The notes beneath the pieces are model-generated. The model worked only from the letters and a program-made list of their open reading frames with translations, was not told where the DNA came from and searched no databases. From positions 24,143-88,142 of the forward strand of contig CAYGZA010000001.1 of the NCBI GenBank assembly GCA_964354135.1: DNA of 64,000 nt, given 5' to 3'. Shown one piece after another: positions 50,948 through 59,919 of the stretch (within the stretch, counting starts at the first letter, position 1; each line of letters opens with the position of its first letter). A program made the translations under genes and the position numbers. The stretch is from CAYGZA01 sp964354135 (GTDB taxonomy: Bacteria; Planctomycetota; Planctomycetia; Pirellulales; Thermoguttaceae).

Positions 50948-53791
50948 TCATTTCGCCACCAGCAGCTCGGCGACGCGGCGACGGATCTGGTAGAAATCCC
51001 AGGCGGTGAGGTTGCGGATTCCCAGGGAGTCGGCGTCTCCGGCCGGTCCGGCGGTGCGGACCCGTCCCGCCTGCCGCAGGCCCTCGTGGATCATCGCCTT
51101 GACTTGTTCGCGGGTAAGGCGGCGTTGCTCGGCCAACAGGGTGAGGTACTCGATCAACTGCTGGCCGTCGCGGAATGCCTTCAGCCGCACGTCGCCCACG
51201 ACGGAGAGCCCGACGCGGTCGCCGGGGACGAGCAGGGCGGCGCCCCCTTCGGCGCCGGCGTCGCCCGAGTCCAGGGCCTTGTCGCTCCCCAGGGTTTGCC
51301 AGGGAAGGAAGGCGTCGGCGCCGTCCGCCCAAGCCGCGACCATCGCGGCGACGTTCTCCAGGTTGCTCGCGTCGTCGGCGCTTGAGGAGCCGTAGACGCG
51401 GACGTTCAGGCCGGTCTCTTGGGCCAGCGTGCGCGAGCGGCGGACCATCGCCGGGCTGCTGAACCCGCCGGCGCCGAAGTAGGCCGCGTCCACAATCCCG
51501 TGCAGCGTGCGGCCCTGCCATTGGGGCCGGGAAACGTCGGCCCGCGCCGCCCACAACCGCGGATTGGCCGAGCCTCGCCCGCTGGTCCAAAGGTGGAGGA
51601 AGAACTGTGCCGCCAGCCAGTCGTCCCAGTAATACGGCTCGTCGGTGGTCCACCAGGTGTTCGTGCCGAACTCGATGCGGTTGGTGGCCTTGCCGGCGAA
51701 GAAACACTGCATCTCGGTCCGGGTGTAGCCCTTCTCCTGAAAGTGCTCGATGAACTGCCGCTGGACGGCCAGGAAGGCGTCCTTATACTCCTGGCTGAGC
51801 CCCTCGGCGATGTACGCGGCCGTCAGGTAGTGCTCCACCAGCCCGCTCGGGTCGTCCCCCTTCTTGGGCCACCAGCCCTGGTAGTTGTAGGTCTCCGGCG
51901 ACAGCGGCGTGGGCCAATTGTCGTCGAAGGGGAGATACATGCTCTCGACGGGGACCCCCGCGCGGCGGTTCCGGGCAAAGGCCTCGCCCGTCAAGAGCGG
52001 CCCCACGGTGCGGTCGTACTCCTCCCAGTGGACTTTGGCCTCGGCGCCCCGACCGGTCACTCTCGGCCGCCACGTCATCGGGCTGAACACGCAGCGGTGC
52101 TGGTGGGCCAGGCGATAGTAGTCGACGGCCTTGTCCGGGATCCGGTAGGCATTCAATTCCGGCCAGAAGCCGAGCCGGTCGGGGAGGGCGAAGTCGAGCA
52201 CGTCCAGCGCGATCGGGATTTCCACCGGGGGCCCTTCCGCGGCAGCCACCGAGAGCAGCCCTTCGTAGCTCCCCGGCTTGGCGTCCTTGGGGACGTACAC
52301 GTCGACGTAGACGGTCTGGTTCCGCTGCTCCTGAAACCTCCGGTCCGATTGGGGAATCGCAAGCGGCGCGCCCGGCTGCACCGGAATGCAGTAGGCCGGC
52401 TGCCAGTGCCCCTGCCGGTTCCGCGCATACCATGTCCAAGAGAGCTCGATGTTCTCCGGGCCGATCGTGCCCCCGTCGGGACCGGCGAGCGGTTGTGGGC
52501 GAAGCTGGATCGAGGTCAGCGGGCCGCGGGTGAGATTCTCAATACAGAGCTGGAATGAGACGTACTCGCCGCGGGCCCCGAACAGGCTCACTTGGCGGCC
52601 GTCCCAGACCGCATTGACGCTCGTATCCGTGCGGACCCCGGGGCGGAGGTTGCCCAGGTCGCCGGCCATCGCGTCGGCCGCCGTGGGGCTGACCTTCACC
52701 AGCCCGGGCACGGCCCAGACCTTCAGGGGACCGCTTTCTTTCGGCTCGAGGTCGATCGTCCGGGCACGCTCGAAAGTGCCTAAGGTGAGCCCGCGGCCGA
52801 GAGCCGCCGAAGAGGCAACTCCCAATCGGGCCGGCTGCGAGGTCTTGCCGCCCGGCGAAACCGCCGCGATCTCGAGATGATGCTGCTTGCCCGGCTCCAG
52901 GTCCTCCAGGTAGAAGATCGTCAGCCTGCCGGGCATGGGATGCTTGACCCGCCACCGATCGACCGGCTTGCCGTCCAGTTGCACCTGGTAGCAGAAGACG
53001 TTCTCCGCCAGCTCGACGGCGATTCGGATGGCGCCGGTATCCAGGTGGGCCCGCTCGGGCGCCGGGGCGGCGGTCGCCGCCGGGATCCCCGGCATCGCCG
53101 CCAGAGGGCGTCCCAGGCGAACCTCCAGGTAGGGCTCATACCCCTTGGCCTGAGCGCTGGAGATGAGATTGTCGTGGTTGGCCGGGTTGCCGCCGTCCAT
53201 CACGGCCAGGCCGTCGCTGTCGCCCACGGCCATGGCGTAGACCAGGGGAGGCGTCAACTCGACGGATATCCAGCCCCCGTCCAACTCCTTACGCTCCGCC
53301 CAGCAGCTCCGGCTGTTGCCCGCCGACATGATCACGTCGGCCACGGTCGACCCGGGCCACGCCCAGGGACGCGTGTGCCGCGGATTGCCGTCGGCCGAGA
53401 GGAACGTAGCTCCGTCGGGTGGGCCGTAGGGGGTCGTCCCGGAGCCTTCTTCCCAATCCTGGGTGACCGTCGAAGCCCGAAGGTAACGCAGCTTGTCGTC
53501 GCTGGCGCGGTGCAGAAAGAGCGTGGCCCCGAGGACTTCCCGGCCCAGGACGCCGCGGCAGTCGAAGCGTATGAGGGCGAGTTCCTGGATGTTCCTGAGC
53601 TTGAGCTGCGGGGCCCGGCCGGCACTGCTCCGCCGCTCCCGGGGCGTGGCGTCCGACAACCAAGCGTCGGCGGCCGCCCGGATGCGCAGGACTACTCCCT
53701 GTTGGGGTAGCGCGTCCCCGCTTGCTATGCAGGTGCCCAAGCCAAACGCGAGGAGAAACCAAGACCCAATCAGCGATCGCAATGTGCCCAT
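50948..53791 (-). CDS. Large secreted multi-domain glycosidase-like protein
   Basis: The 947-residue protein starts at ATG 53791 with a signal peptide (SLIGSWFLLAFGLGTCIASGDA). Residues of about 30-225 resemble a DNRLRE-type beta domain (LKLRNIQELALIRFDCRGVLGREVLGATLFLHRASDDKLRYLRASTVTQDWEEG). A fibronectin-III-like stretch follows at about 250-340 (LEDLEPGKQHHLEIAAVSPGGKTS). The last 550 residues look like a GH123/DUF4091-type barrel: LPDRLGFWPELNAYRI, FFAGKATNRIEFGTNTWWTTDEPYYWDDWLAAQFFL and GTGG-free loops with Asp/Glu pairs. The exact GH family is not certain. Likely extracellular glycan breakdown. It lies 96 bases upstream of the glycosyltransferase gene. Confidence 0.75.
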   Translation of the reverse strand: MGTLRSLIGSWFLLAFGLGTCIASGDALPQQGVVLRIRAAADAWLSDATPRERRSSAGRAPQLKLRNIQELALIRFDCRGVLGREVLGATLFLHRASDDKLRYLRASTVTQDWEEGSGTTPYGPPDGATFLSADGNPRHTRPWAWPGSTVADVIMSAGNSRSCWAERKELDGGWISVELTPPLVYAMAVGDSDGLAVMDGGNPANHDNLISSAQAKGYEPYLEVRLGRPLAAMPGIPAATAAPAPERAHLDTGAIRIAVELAENVFCYQVQLDGKPVDRWRVKHPMPGRLTIFYLEDLEPGKQHHLEIAAVSPGGKTSQPARLGVASSAALGRGLTLGTFERARTIDLEPKESGPLKVWAVPGLVKVSPTAADAMAGDLGNLRPGVRTDTSVNAVWDGRQVSLFGARGEYVSFQLCIENLTRGPLTSIQLRPQPLAGPDGGTIGPENIELSWTWYARNRQGHWQPAYCIPVQPGAPLAIPQSDRRFQEQRNQTVYVDVYVPKDAKPGSYEGLLSVAAAEGPPVEIPIALDVLDFALPDRLGFWPELNAYRIPDKAVDYYRLAHQHRCVFSPMTWRPRVTGRGAEAKVHWEEYDRTVGPLLTGEAFARNRRAGVPVESMYLPFDDNWPTPLSPETYNYQGWWPKKGDDPSGLVEHYLTAAYIAEGLSQEYKDAFLAVQRQFIEHFQEKGYTRTEMQCFFAGKATNRIEFGTNTWWTTDEPYYWDDWLAAQFFLHLWTSGRGSANPRLWAARADVSRPQWQGRTLHGIVDAAYFGAGGFSSPAMVRRSRTLAQETGLNVRVYGSSSADDASNLENVAAMVAAWADGADAFLPWQTLGSDKALDSGDAGAEGGAALLVPGDRVGLSVVGDVRLKAFRDGQQLIEYLTLLAEQRRLTREQVKAMIHEGLRQAGRVRTAGPAGDADSLGIRNLTAWDFYQIRRRVAELLVAK

Positions 53792-54055
53792 AGCTTTCGG
53801 CTTCCAGCCCCGAGAAAATCGAGTGTCGGAGGCCCGAACGACCGCGGCCCCCCATCCCATGGAATAACGGTCCATACAATCGGCACTGTCGGAATAATCG
53901 GCAAAGTCGATTAGCGAACTTGGTCCGATTTGGCCCGATTGGAGCTCGGGAGGGCGGTTGGTCAGCTTCCCGTAGCCCGTGGTCGCAGACTCCCAGAATC
54001 ACGCAAGACCATTTACAATGCGGGTTTGCTTCCCACGAGAGAGGAGGGTGCCTGC

Positions 54056-54670
54056 GTGTTGGGCTTTAACCTTGGTGTCGCCGACTACTTGGAGCGATTG
54101 CAGCGGGAGCTGGCCCGGGTCAATCCGGCTGAGGTACAGCGCCTGGCGGACCTGCTCTACGAGGCCTGGGAAAATGGGCGGTTTGTCTTTGTGTGCGGCA
54201 ACGGGGGATCGGCCACGACCGCCTCGCACTTTGCCGCCGACTGGGCCAAGAACTCGCTTTCCCCGGACGACCTGGCCGCGGGCTGCGGGCGTCGGCTGAA
54301 AATCCTGAGCCTGACGGACAACGTCGGCTGGCTCACCGCGTTGGCCAACGACCTGAGCTACGATCAGGTCTTCGTGCAGCAGTTGGCCCATTACGGGGGC
54401 CCGGGGGACCTACTCATCGCCATCAGCGGCTCGGGCAACAGCCCCAACGTGATCGCCGCGGTCGATTGGGCCAATCGTCACGGCCTTTGCACGTTCGGGA
54501 TGACCGGCTTCGACGGCGGGGCGCTCAAGAGGGTCCAGCAGACCGGAATCCACGTGGCCCTGGACGACATGGCCATGGTCGAGAGCATCCACGTGTGCCT
54601 CGGCCACTGGGTGATCGACGATCTGGCGGCGCGGATCCAGCGACTGGGACGGTACGCAGAGGCGAGCTGA
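54056..54670 (+). CDS. Phosphoheptose isomerase-like SIS-domain protein
   Basis: The 204-residue product has a SIS fold of the GmhA type. FVFVCGNGGSATTASHFAADWAKN matches the phosphate loop and His-rich segment of sedoheptulose-7-phosphate isomerase; LLIAISGSGNSPNVIAAVDWA is the second phosphate loop; MVESIHVCLGHWVIDDL ends the fold. GmhA isomerises sedoheptulose-7-phosphate to D-glycero-D-manno-heptose-7-phosphate. AGAGGAGGG (54039-54047) lies eight bases before GTG 54056; the frame is open upstream, but that part has no homology. A TACAAT box at 54014-54019 could be the -10. It is isolated from other heptose genes. Confidence 0.88.
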   Translation: MLGFNLGVADYLERLQRELARVNPAEVQRLADLLYEAWENGRFVFVCGNGGSATTASHFAADWAKNSLSPDDLAAGCGRRLKILSLTDNVGWLTALANDLSYDQVFVQQLAHYGGPGDLLIAISGSGNSPNVIAAVDWANRHGLCTFGMTGFDGGALKRVQQTGIHVALDDMAMVESIHVCLGHWVIDDLAARIQRLGRYAEAS

Positions 54671-54695
54671 AAGCCGATCGCTGACGGCCGATGGC

Positions 54696-55952
54696 TCAGC
54701 CTTTCAGGCCCGTCGTGTCGAAATCGAGCTTTTCGTTGGCGCGGAGCATCTCGTCCCAGGACACCTCGGCCTTCTTGTAAGCGGCGGTGCGGCCGAGGAT
54801 CGTCGTGAGGTTGCTGCGGACGCTGGGGGCGACGGTCGCGTTGGAGAAGTCCTTCTTCATGACGTTGGCGTGGAAATCGGCAATGTTTCGGACTGCCCCA
54901 TCGCTGTAGATGTTGCCGGTATTCCCGCCTTTGTACGACCCGCCGCCGAGGCCGCGGATGACCACGGTGCCGCCGTAGTGCGTGTCGATCGTTCCCTTGG
55001 GGCCGAACATCCGGCAGCCGATATCGTCGTAGCCCGTGCCGTACTGCTTGGAGGCGAAGCTGACCGTCACGTCGTTGGGGAACGAGTAGATCACGGCGAA
55101 ATTGTCGTTGCACGTGCCGGAGTCGACGCGGCCTTTCTTGCTGCACGTGCCGTAGGCTCTTACGGGGTGGTCGTTGACGATCCAGGTGGCCACGTCGAGG
55201 GCGTGGATGTTCTGCTCGGTGATGATGTCGCCCGAGAGGACCTTGTCGAGGCCCCAGGCGCGGAGTCGGTTCTCGGGGCTCTTGGGGTCGGCCTGGAGCG
55301 ATTCGTCGCCGCCCCAGGTGATGCTGCAATAATAGACCGCCTCGCCGGACGCCAGCGGCCCGATCGCGCCCGCGTGGACCCGGCGGACCGCCTCGCGGTA
55401 GAACTCGTTGGCCCGGGTCTGGAAATCGACCAGGAAGGCCAGTCCCTTTTCGGTGGCCTTGCGGCCGGCCTCGCCGATCGTGAGGCACCCGGGCACGTCC
55501 ACGGCGATCGGCTTGGCGACGTAGACGTGGCAGCCCGCCTCGACGCCCGCCATCGCGTGCTCGGGATGGAAATAGGGCGGGCTCTCGATGACGATCGCAT
55601 CGGGCTTCGCCGCCTCCAGGAGCCGCTTGTAGCCCGACAGGCCGGTGTAGCGGTGCTTGAGATCGACCTTGAACTGATCGCCGGCGCCGTTGGCACGATC
55701 CGGGAAGTAGTCGGCAGTAGCAGCCAGCTCGTATCCGCCGTGCTTCATGAAGAGGTCGGCGATCCATCTGCCGCGTCCGCCGCAGCCGACCAGGCCGATG
55801 CGGAGCTTGGAGTTGGCCTGGGTGCCGCGGACCGCCTGCGGCTGGACGACGGTCAGGCCCAATGCGGCGGTTGCCGTGGCTCCCGCGAGAAACCCGCGCC
55901 GGTCAAGCCCCTCGTGACGCCTTTTCTCAACCGTTGACTTCTGCTTTGTCAT
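54696..55952 (-). CDS. Tat-exported Gfo/Idh/MocA family oxidoreductase
   Basis: The 418-residue protein carries a twin-arginine signal (LDRRGFLAGATATAALGLTVVQP, residues 16-38). The nucleotide site is IGLVGCGGRGRWIADL and the catalytic motif reads A-K-P (VYVAKPIAVDV), a departure from E-K-P. Family blocks ITEQNIHALDVATWIVNDHPVRAYGTCSKKGR and MFGPKGTIDTHYGG are typical for planctomycete members. It probably acts on sugar derivatives in the periplasm. It is 22 bases downstream of the divergent... same-strand arsM-like gene's end is on its upstream side, so the two minus-strand genes do not share a clear operon. ATG 55952 is the first start of the frame. Confidence 0.88.
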   Translation of the reverse strand: MTKQKSTVEKRRHEGLDRRGFLAGATATAALGLTVVQPQAVRGTQANSKLRIGLVGCGGRGRWIADLFMKHGGYELAATADYFPDRANGAGDQFKVDLKHRYTGLSGYKRLLEAAKPDAIVIESPPYFHPEHAMAGVEAGCHVYVAKPIAVDVPGCLTIGEAGRKATEKGLAFLVDFQTRANEFYREAVRRVHAGAIGPLASGEAVYYCSITWGGDESLQADPKSPENRLRAWGLDKVLSGDIITEQNIHALDVATWIVNDHPVRAYGTCSKKGRVDSGTCNDNFAVIYSFPNDVTVSFASKQYGTGYDDIGCRMFGPKGTIDTHYGGTVVIRGLGGGSYKGGNTGNIYSDGAVRNIADFHANVMKKDFSNATVAPSVRSNLTTILGRTAAYKKAEVSWDEMLRANEKLDFDTTGLKG

Positions 55953-55974
55953 GATGGAATCCTCTCTTGAAGGT

Positions 55975-56745
55975 TCAAATTGGCGGTTTGTATCCCCTCA
56001 CGTGCAGGCTGAGGATCTTTCCCTTGAGACACTCGTCCCGCTCAGCCATGGGAAACAGGCCCTCTGCGACAATCGTGACATCCCTGAAACCCGCTTGTTC
56101 CATGGCGGTGAGGTAGTCTCGCGTCCCCATCGCCCCAGCGATCCAGTCGGACCACGCTCTGTCGAGTGTGCGGCGCAACTCGTCGGTACACGCTCCCTCG
56201 AACGTCAAATCGGCCGCGTGGATTCTGCCGCCGGACTTCAAGACTCGTAGGGCTTCCCTGAAGACGGCCCGCTTGTCGGGCGCGTGGTTGATTACGCAGT
56301 TGCTGATCACCACGTCGACCGAGGCGTCCGGAAGGGGCAGGTTCTCGATCTCGCCCAGGCGAAACTCGACGTTTTGGTAGTTGCCTTCGCGGGCACCGGC
56401 TTTGGCCCGGTCGATCATCTCGGGGGTCAGGTCCACGCCGATCACCCTTCCCGTCGGGCCGACTCGTTGCGCGGCAAGAAACGCGTCCAAGCCGCCCCCG
56501 CAGCCGAGATCCACAACGATCTCCCCCGGCTTTAGCTCGGCTAGTGCCGTTGGGTTGCCGCAGCCGAGTCCCAGCGGCGTACCTTGCGGAACGGCGCCGA
56601 TTTCCTCCTGCGAGTATCCGATGGAGATCGCGTGCTCGACGGCGCCGGCTGGCGGACCGCCGCACGAGCAGCAGGAATCCTCGGCGGTCGCAATCTCGGC
56701 GTAGTAGTCTTTCCAGGACTCTTTAGTCTCGTTCTTGCCGCTCAT
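55975..56745 (-). CDS. ArsM-like arsenite methyltransferase
   Basis: The 256-residue protein has the class-I SAM fold: VVDLGCGGGLDAFLAAQRVGPTGRVIGVDLTPEMIDRAKAGA. The ArsM-specific stretch GLGCGNPTALAELKPGE precedes it. SNCVINHAPDK holds the conserved catalytic-site Cys. The N-terminus has EDSCCSCGGPP. The third As(III)-binding Cys of ArsM, normally in a C-I-A-G-A context, is replaced here: WSDWIAGAMG has Asp-Trp. So arsenite methylation may be altered, or the substrate may be different. The frame is open upstream over the end of the esterase gene; ATG 56745 is chosen because homology begins there. The esterase gene ends 92 bases upstream. Confidence 0.85.
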   Translation of the reverse strand: MSGKNETKESWKDYYAEIATAEDSCCSCGGPPAGAVEHAISIGYSQEEIGAVPQGTPLGLGCGNPTALAELKPGEIVVDLGCGGGLDAFLAAQRVGPTGRVIGVDLTPEMIDRAKAGAREGNYQNVEFRLGEIENLPLPDASVDVVISNCVINHAPDKRAVFREALRVLKSGGRIHAADLTFEGACTDELRRTLDRAWSDWIAGAMGTRDYLTAMEQAGFRDVTIVAEGLFPMAERDECLKGKILSLHVRGYKPPI

Positions 56746-56837
56746 CGCGCACCTTGAGATTGCGGGGCAAGCCCCGCCGCTACGCTTACGGGCCGACACG
56801 GCCCGGCTCTGAACCCTGAACGCCGAACCCTGACCCC

Positions 56838-57644
56838 TCATTTCGCTTTGCGGCGCTGGGCGAAGAGCCAATCGACCAGCTCCGGCTCGTTGTAGGCCCT
56901 GCTCCACGAGTCGTGGCCCACGCCCGGGTATTCCGTGTACTTCACCGTGGCGCCGGCCTCCTTGAGGGCCTCGACGGCCATGCGCGAAAGCTCCGGCTTG
57001 ACCACGGGATCGGCGCCGCCGTGGAAGACCCAGAAGGCGACCGAGGCCATCTCCTTGGCCTTCGATACGTCGGTCCCGCCGCAGATCGGCACCGCGGCCG
57101 CAAAGTAGCTCGGGCGGTTGAGGCAAAGGCCGAACGAGCCGAATCCGCCCATCGAAAGCCCGGTCACGTAGCGGCGGTCGGAATCGATGGAGAACTCCTT
57201 CTCCAGGCTGTCGAGCAGTGCCAGCGTGAGCTGCATTGGGGTGCTCGATTTCTTGGCGCTTTCGGGCCTCTTCTTGCTGAAACCGGGGATGTCCGCCCAC
57301 GACTCGTCCGTGGGACACTGCGGCGCGACGAGGAAGCAGGGCTCTCGGGCCGCGGTCTCGTCGCTCACAAAACGGAGCGCCTGGGCGTGGATCAGTTGGG
57401 CCTCGTTGTTGTCGCCCCGCTCCCCGGCCCCGTGCAGGAACAGGATCAGCGGATACTTCTTCTTCGCGTCGTAGTCCTTCGGCACAAAGAGCCGGTAGGG
57501 GAGCGCGTCGCCCTGGGCGTTCTTGTAGACCCGCTTCTCCCCCCGAGCCCGCGGGTCCGGCTCGGCAGCCCGCGGTCGACTAGCAGAGAGCGTCATGGCG
57601 GTAAACACCCCAAGCCACAGAATCAGTTTCCAATCGGTCTTCAC
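56838..57644 (-). CDS. Secreted alpha/beta-hydrolase (esterase/peptidase-like)
   Basis: The 268-residue protein has a signal peptide (WKLILWLGVFTAMTLSASRPRAAE). The fold is alpha/beta-hydrolase: oxyanion-hole segment YPLILFLHGAGERGDNN, nucleophile GLSMGGFGSFG, Asp in WVFHGGADPVVKPE and His in YPGVGHDSWSRAY. This is the family annotated as prolyl oligopeptidase-type or PHB-depolymerase-type esterases in planctomycetes, probably acting on an ester linked to a polysaccharide. The catalytic triad is complete. ATG 57644 starts the signal peptide. A 163-base gap containing hairpins separates it from the next oxidoreductase gene. Confidence 0.85.
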   Translation of the reverse strand: MKTDWKLILWLGVFTAMTLSASRPRAAEPDPRARGEKRVYKNAQGDALPYRLFVPKDYDAKKKYPLILFLHGAGERGDNNEAQLIHAQALRFVSDETAAREPCFLVAPQCPTDESWADIPGFSKKRPESAKKSSTPMQLTLALLDSLEKEFSIDSDRRYVTGLSMGGFGSFGLCLNRPSYFAAAVPICGGTDVSKAKEMASVAFWVFHGGADPVVKPELSRMAVEALKEAGATVKYTEYPGVGHDSWSRAYNEPELVDWLFAQRRKAK

Positions 57645-57733
57645 AGGGCGGTCTCCTCATGTTGATGGGTTCGTAAACTGCTGTCAGCCGTCAGCGATCA
57701 GCTATCAGGGAGCCGATAGATGGTCTGCTGTTG

Positions 57734-57807
57734 GTGCGGCAGTTGCACTGCCGCACCTCCATGCCCTCGGGGCTCTAAAGTCCACGGGTTGCAACCCGTG
57801 GGCTTTG
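57734..57807. repeat. Two hairpins between an oxidoreductase gene and the esterase gene
   Basis: GTGCGGCAGTTGCACTGCCGCAC (57734-57756) is one palindrome. AAGTCCACGGGTTGC plus AACCCGTGGGCTTT (57778-57807) is a second and is almost identical to the hairpin at 40332-40366. The second ends directly at the stop of the oxidoreductase gene, so it may serve as its terminator. Confidence 0.6.
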
Positions 57808-58911
57808 TCATCTGCTGTTCCGCGCATTCTCCGCCCGCTTCCACAGATCATACGGTCTTGCGGCGTCGGTCGCAAAGGGGAGCGGGACCTTGCGGCCGGT
57901 GCCCGCCGACTCGTAGGCGGCGAAGATCGCCTCGAGCACGGCCCGGCCGTCCTCGCCGGTCTCCAGGGGCGGCTTGTCGTTTTGCACGCAATCGACGAAG
58001 TGGGCCATCTCCTGCGGGAATCCGTAGTTCCATGCCTCCTCGTAGATCGTGAAGCTCCAGCCGGCGGTCGAGCCGGCCTTCTCCACGGCGTAGTCGTAGC
58101 CCGACGCACTGTAGGTGACGATGGAATTGCCCCGCAAGAGATCGGCGAAGGCGACGCCTTTGGAGCCGTAGACCTCGGCCCGGTCGTCCATGCCGCCCAG
58201 TTTGGTCCAGCTCTCTTCGGCCAGGCCCACGCAGCCCCCCTCGAACTCGACGAGGATCAGGGCGTTGTCGTCGCCGCGGGTCTTCTCCTTGTGGACCTGC
58301 GTATCCATGTGGGCGTAGACCGACTTGATCGGCCGCTTACCCAGCATCCAGCGGAAGAACTCGATGGCATGGCAGCCCATGTCCATGGCAACGCCGCCGC
58401 CGGCGCGGTCGACGTCCCAAAAGTGCGGGGCGTGGGGGCCGTCGTGCTTTTCGGCCTGCTTCAGCAGCGTCGGCTCGCCCAGCGCCCCGTCGTCGAGGAG
58501 CTTCTTCAGCCGCACGTACTTCGGCGCGAAGCAGAGCTCCTCGGCATACATCAGCTTGACGTTCGCCTTGCGGCAGGCGGCAATCATCAGGTCGGCCTCG
58601 CGGAGGTTGAGCGAGAGCGGCTTCTCGCAAACCACGTGCTTCCCCGCCGCGGCGGCCTCGACCGTGAAGCGGCAGTGGAGGTCGTTGGGAACGCCAAGGA
58701 CGATCATGTCCAGCTCGTCCATTTCGAGCATCTTCCCGCATTCGGTGAAGTGGCGCGGGATGCCGTGCTTGGCGGCGAACGCCCGGGCGTGACCCGGCGT
58801 CGGCGAACAGACGGCGAGCACTTGGGCCTGCGGCACCGACCGGAACGACTCGGCGTGAATCGTGGTGATGAACTGCGAACCGGCGAGACCTACACGCACC
58901 GGCCTGGTCAT
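57808..58911 (-). CDS. Cytosolic Gfo/Idh/MocA family oxidoreductase
   Basis: The 367-residue protein has no export signal. MTRPVRVGLAGSQFITTIHAESFRS begins the Rossmann fold with an altered glycine loop. The catalytic motif is a canonical E-K-P (HVVCEKPLSLNLREADLM). A conserved block AGGGVAMDMGCHAIEFFRWMLGKRPIKSVYAHMDT follows. The protein is probably a sugar or inositol dehydrogenase in the cytosol. AAGGAGG eight bases before ATG 58911 fixes the start; the open frame upstream is not needed. It is divergent from the nucleotidyltransferase gene, with a 201-base gap between. Confidence 0.88.
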   Translation of the reverse strand: MTRPVRVGLAGSQFITTIHAESFRSVPQAQVLAVCSPTPGHARAFAAKHGIPRHFTECGKMLEMDELDMIVLGVPNDLHCRFTVEAAAAGKHVVCEKPLSLNLREADLMIAACRKANVKLMYAEELCFAPKYVRLKKLLDDGALGEPTLLKQAEKHDGPHAPHFWDVDRAGGGVAMDMGCHAIEFFRWMLGKRPIKSVYAHMDTQVHKEKTRGDDNALILVEFEGGCVGLAEESWTKLGGMDDRAEVYGSKGVAFADLLRGNSIVTYSASGYDYAVEKAGSTAGWSFTIYEEAWNYGFPQEMAHFVDCVQNDKPPLETGEDGRAVLEAIFAAYESAGTGRKVPLPFATDAARPYDLWKRAENARNSR

Positions 58912-59039
58912 GGATGAAACCTCCTTGGGCCTTCTCGATAGGGTTTCACGATTCCGGGAGGGCGGCCCCTTCGCCCTCACGTAATACCAGAATCCCGTGG
59001 GGCAGGCAATCACCCTCCAGAACCCCGCCGGCTCTCTCC

Positions 59040-59068
59040 TTGGCAAGCCGCGGCCCGGATGGGATAAT
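59040..59068 (+). promoter_or_regulatory. Sigma-70-type promoter candidate for the sugar-activation genes
   Basis: TTGGCA (59040-59045) and GATAAT (59063-59068) are 17 bases apart, about 45 bases before GTG 59113. Both boxes match consensus at four to five of six bases. Confidence 0.55.
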
Positions 59069-59112
59069 ACGATGTTCGGACCGGCAAGAGCACCCTTGGC
59101 AGTGGAGCAACC

Positions 59113-59919
59113 GTGGACAAGGCCGTGATTCTCGCCCGCGGGCTGGGAACCCGGATGCGGCGCGCCGATCGCGCCGCCTCACTGGACGAGCGCCAGCAGG
59201 CGATTGCAGAGACGGGGGTGAAGGCCCTGATTCCCGTCGGGCGGCCGTTCCTGGACTACGTCCTGTCGGCGCTGGCCGATGCCGGGTACGCTCGGGTCTG
59301 CCTCGTGGTGGCCCCCGAGCACGACGCCATCCGCCGCTACTACGACCAGATCCAGCCGAAGCGGCTGCGGATCCAGTACGCCGTCCAACAGGAACCGCGT
59401 GGAACGGCCGACGCGGTCGCCGCGGCGGAGGCCTTTGCCGGCGCCGACCCGTTCCTGGTGATCAACTCCGACAACTACTATCCGCCGGCCGCGCTCCGCG
59501 GGCTCCACGACCAGAGCGGACCGGCCGCGGCGCTGTTCGAGCAGGAGAGCATGTTCTCCGGGAGCAATATCCCTCCGGAGCGGCTCCGGCAGTTCGCGGT
59601 GGGGAGGATCGACGAGCGGGGTTTTCTTGCGCGGATCCTCGAGAAGCCGGATGACGCGATCCTAGCTGCCCTGCCGCGGCCGCTCTGGCTGAGCATGAAC
59701 TGCTGGCGGTTCGGGCCGCCGATCTTCGAGGCCTGCCGCAAGATCCGGCCCTCGCCCCGCGGCGAGCTGGAGATCCCCGACGCCGTGCAATACGCGATCG
59801 ACGTGCTGGGCGAGTCGTTCCGCGCGGTCTGCCTGCGGGCTGCCGTGCTGGACCTGACGAGCCGGCAGGACGTTGCGACCATCGCCTCCAAGCTGGCCGG
59901 GCTCGAGGTGAGCCTATGA
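59113..59919 (+). CDS. Sugar-phosphate nucleotidyltransferase
   Basis: The 268-residue protein starts at GTG 59113: MDKAVILARGLGTRMR is the nucleotide-binding G-x-G-T-R-M loop. DPFLVINSDNYYPPAAL has the metal-binding Asp, and FLARILEKPDDAILAALP has the E-K-P of the nucleotidyltransferase family. It would convert a sugar-1-phosphate and an NTP to an NDP-sugar. It overlaps the kinase gene by the ATGA of its stop, so the kinase and transferase act in one pathway: sugar to sugar-1-phosphate to NDP-sugar. Which sugar and nucleotide are used cannot be read. A good promoter lies upstream. Confidence 0.88.
   Translation: MDKAVILARGLGTRMRRADRAASLDERQQAIAETGVKALIPVGRPFLDYVLSALADAGYARVCLVVAPEHDAIRRYYDQIQPKRLRIQYAVQQEPRGTADAVAAAEAFAGADPFLVINSDNYYPPAALRGLHDQSGPAAALFEQESMFSGSNIPPERLRQFAVGRIDERGFLARILEKPDDAILAALPRPLWLSMNCWRFGPPIFEACRKIRPSPRGELEIPDAVQYAIDVLGESFRAVCLRAAVLDLTSRQDVATIASKLAGLEVSL

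Noticed and set aside
50405..51385. Plus-strand frame across the glycosyltransferase/glycosidase junction
   Set aside because: It crosses two well-supported minus-strand genes and encodes no recognisable domain.
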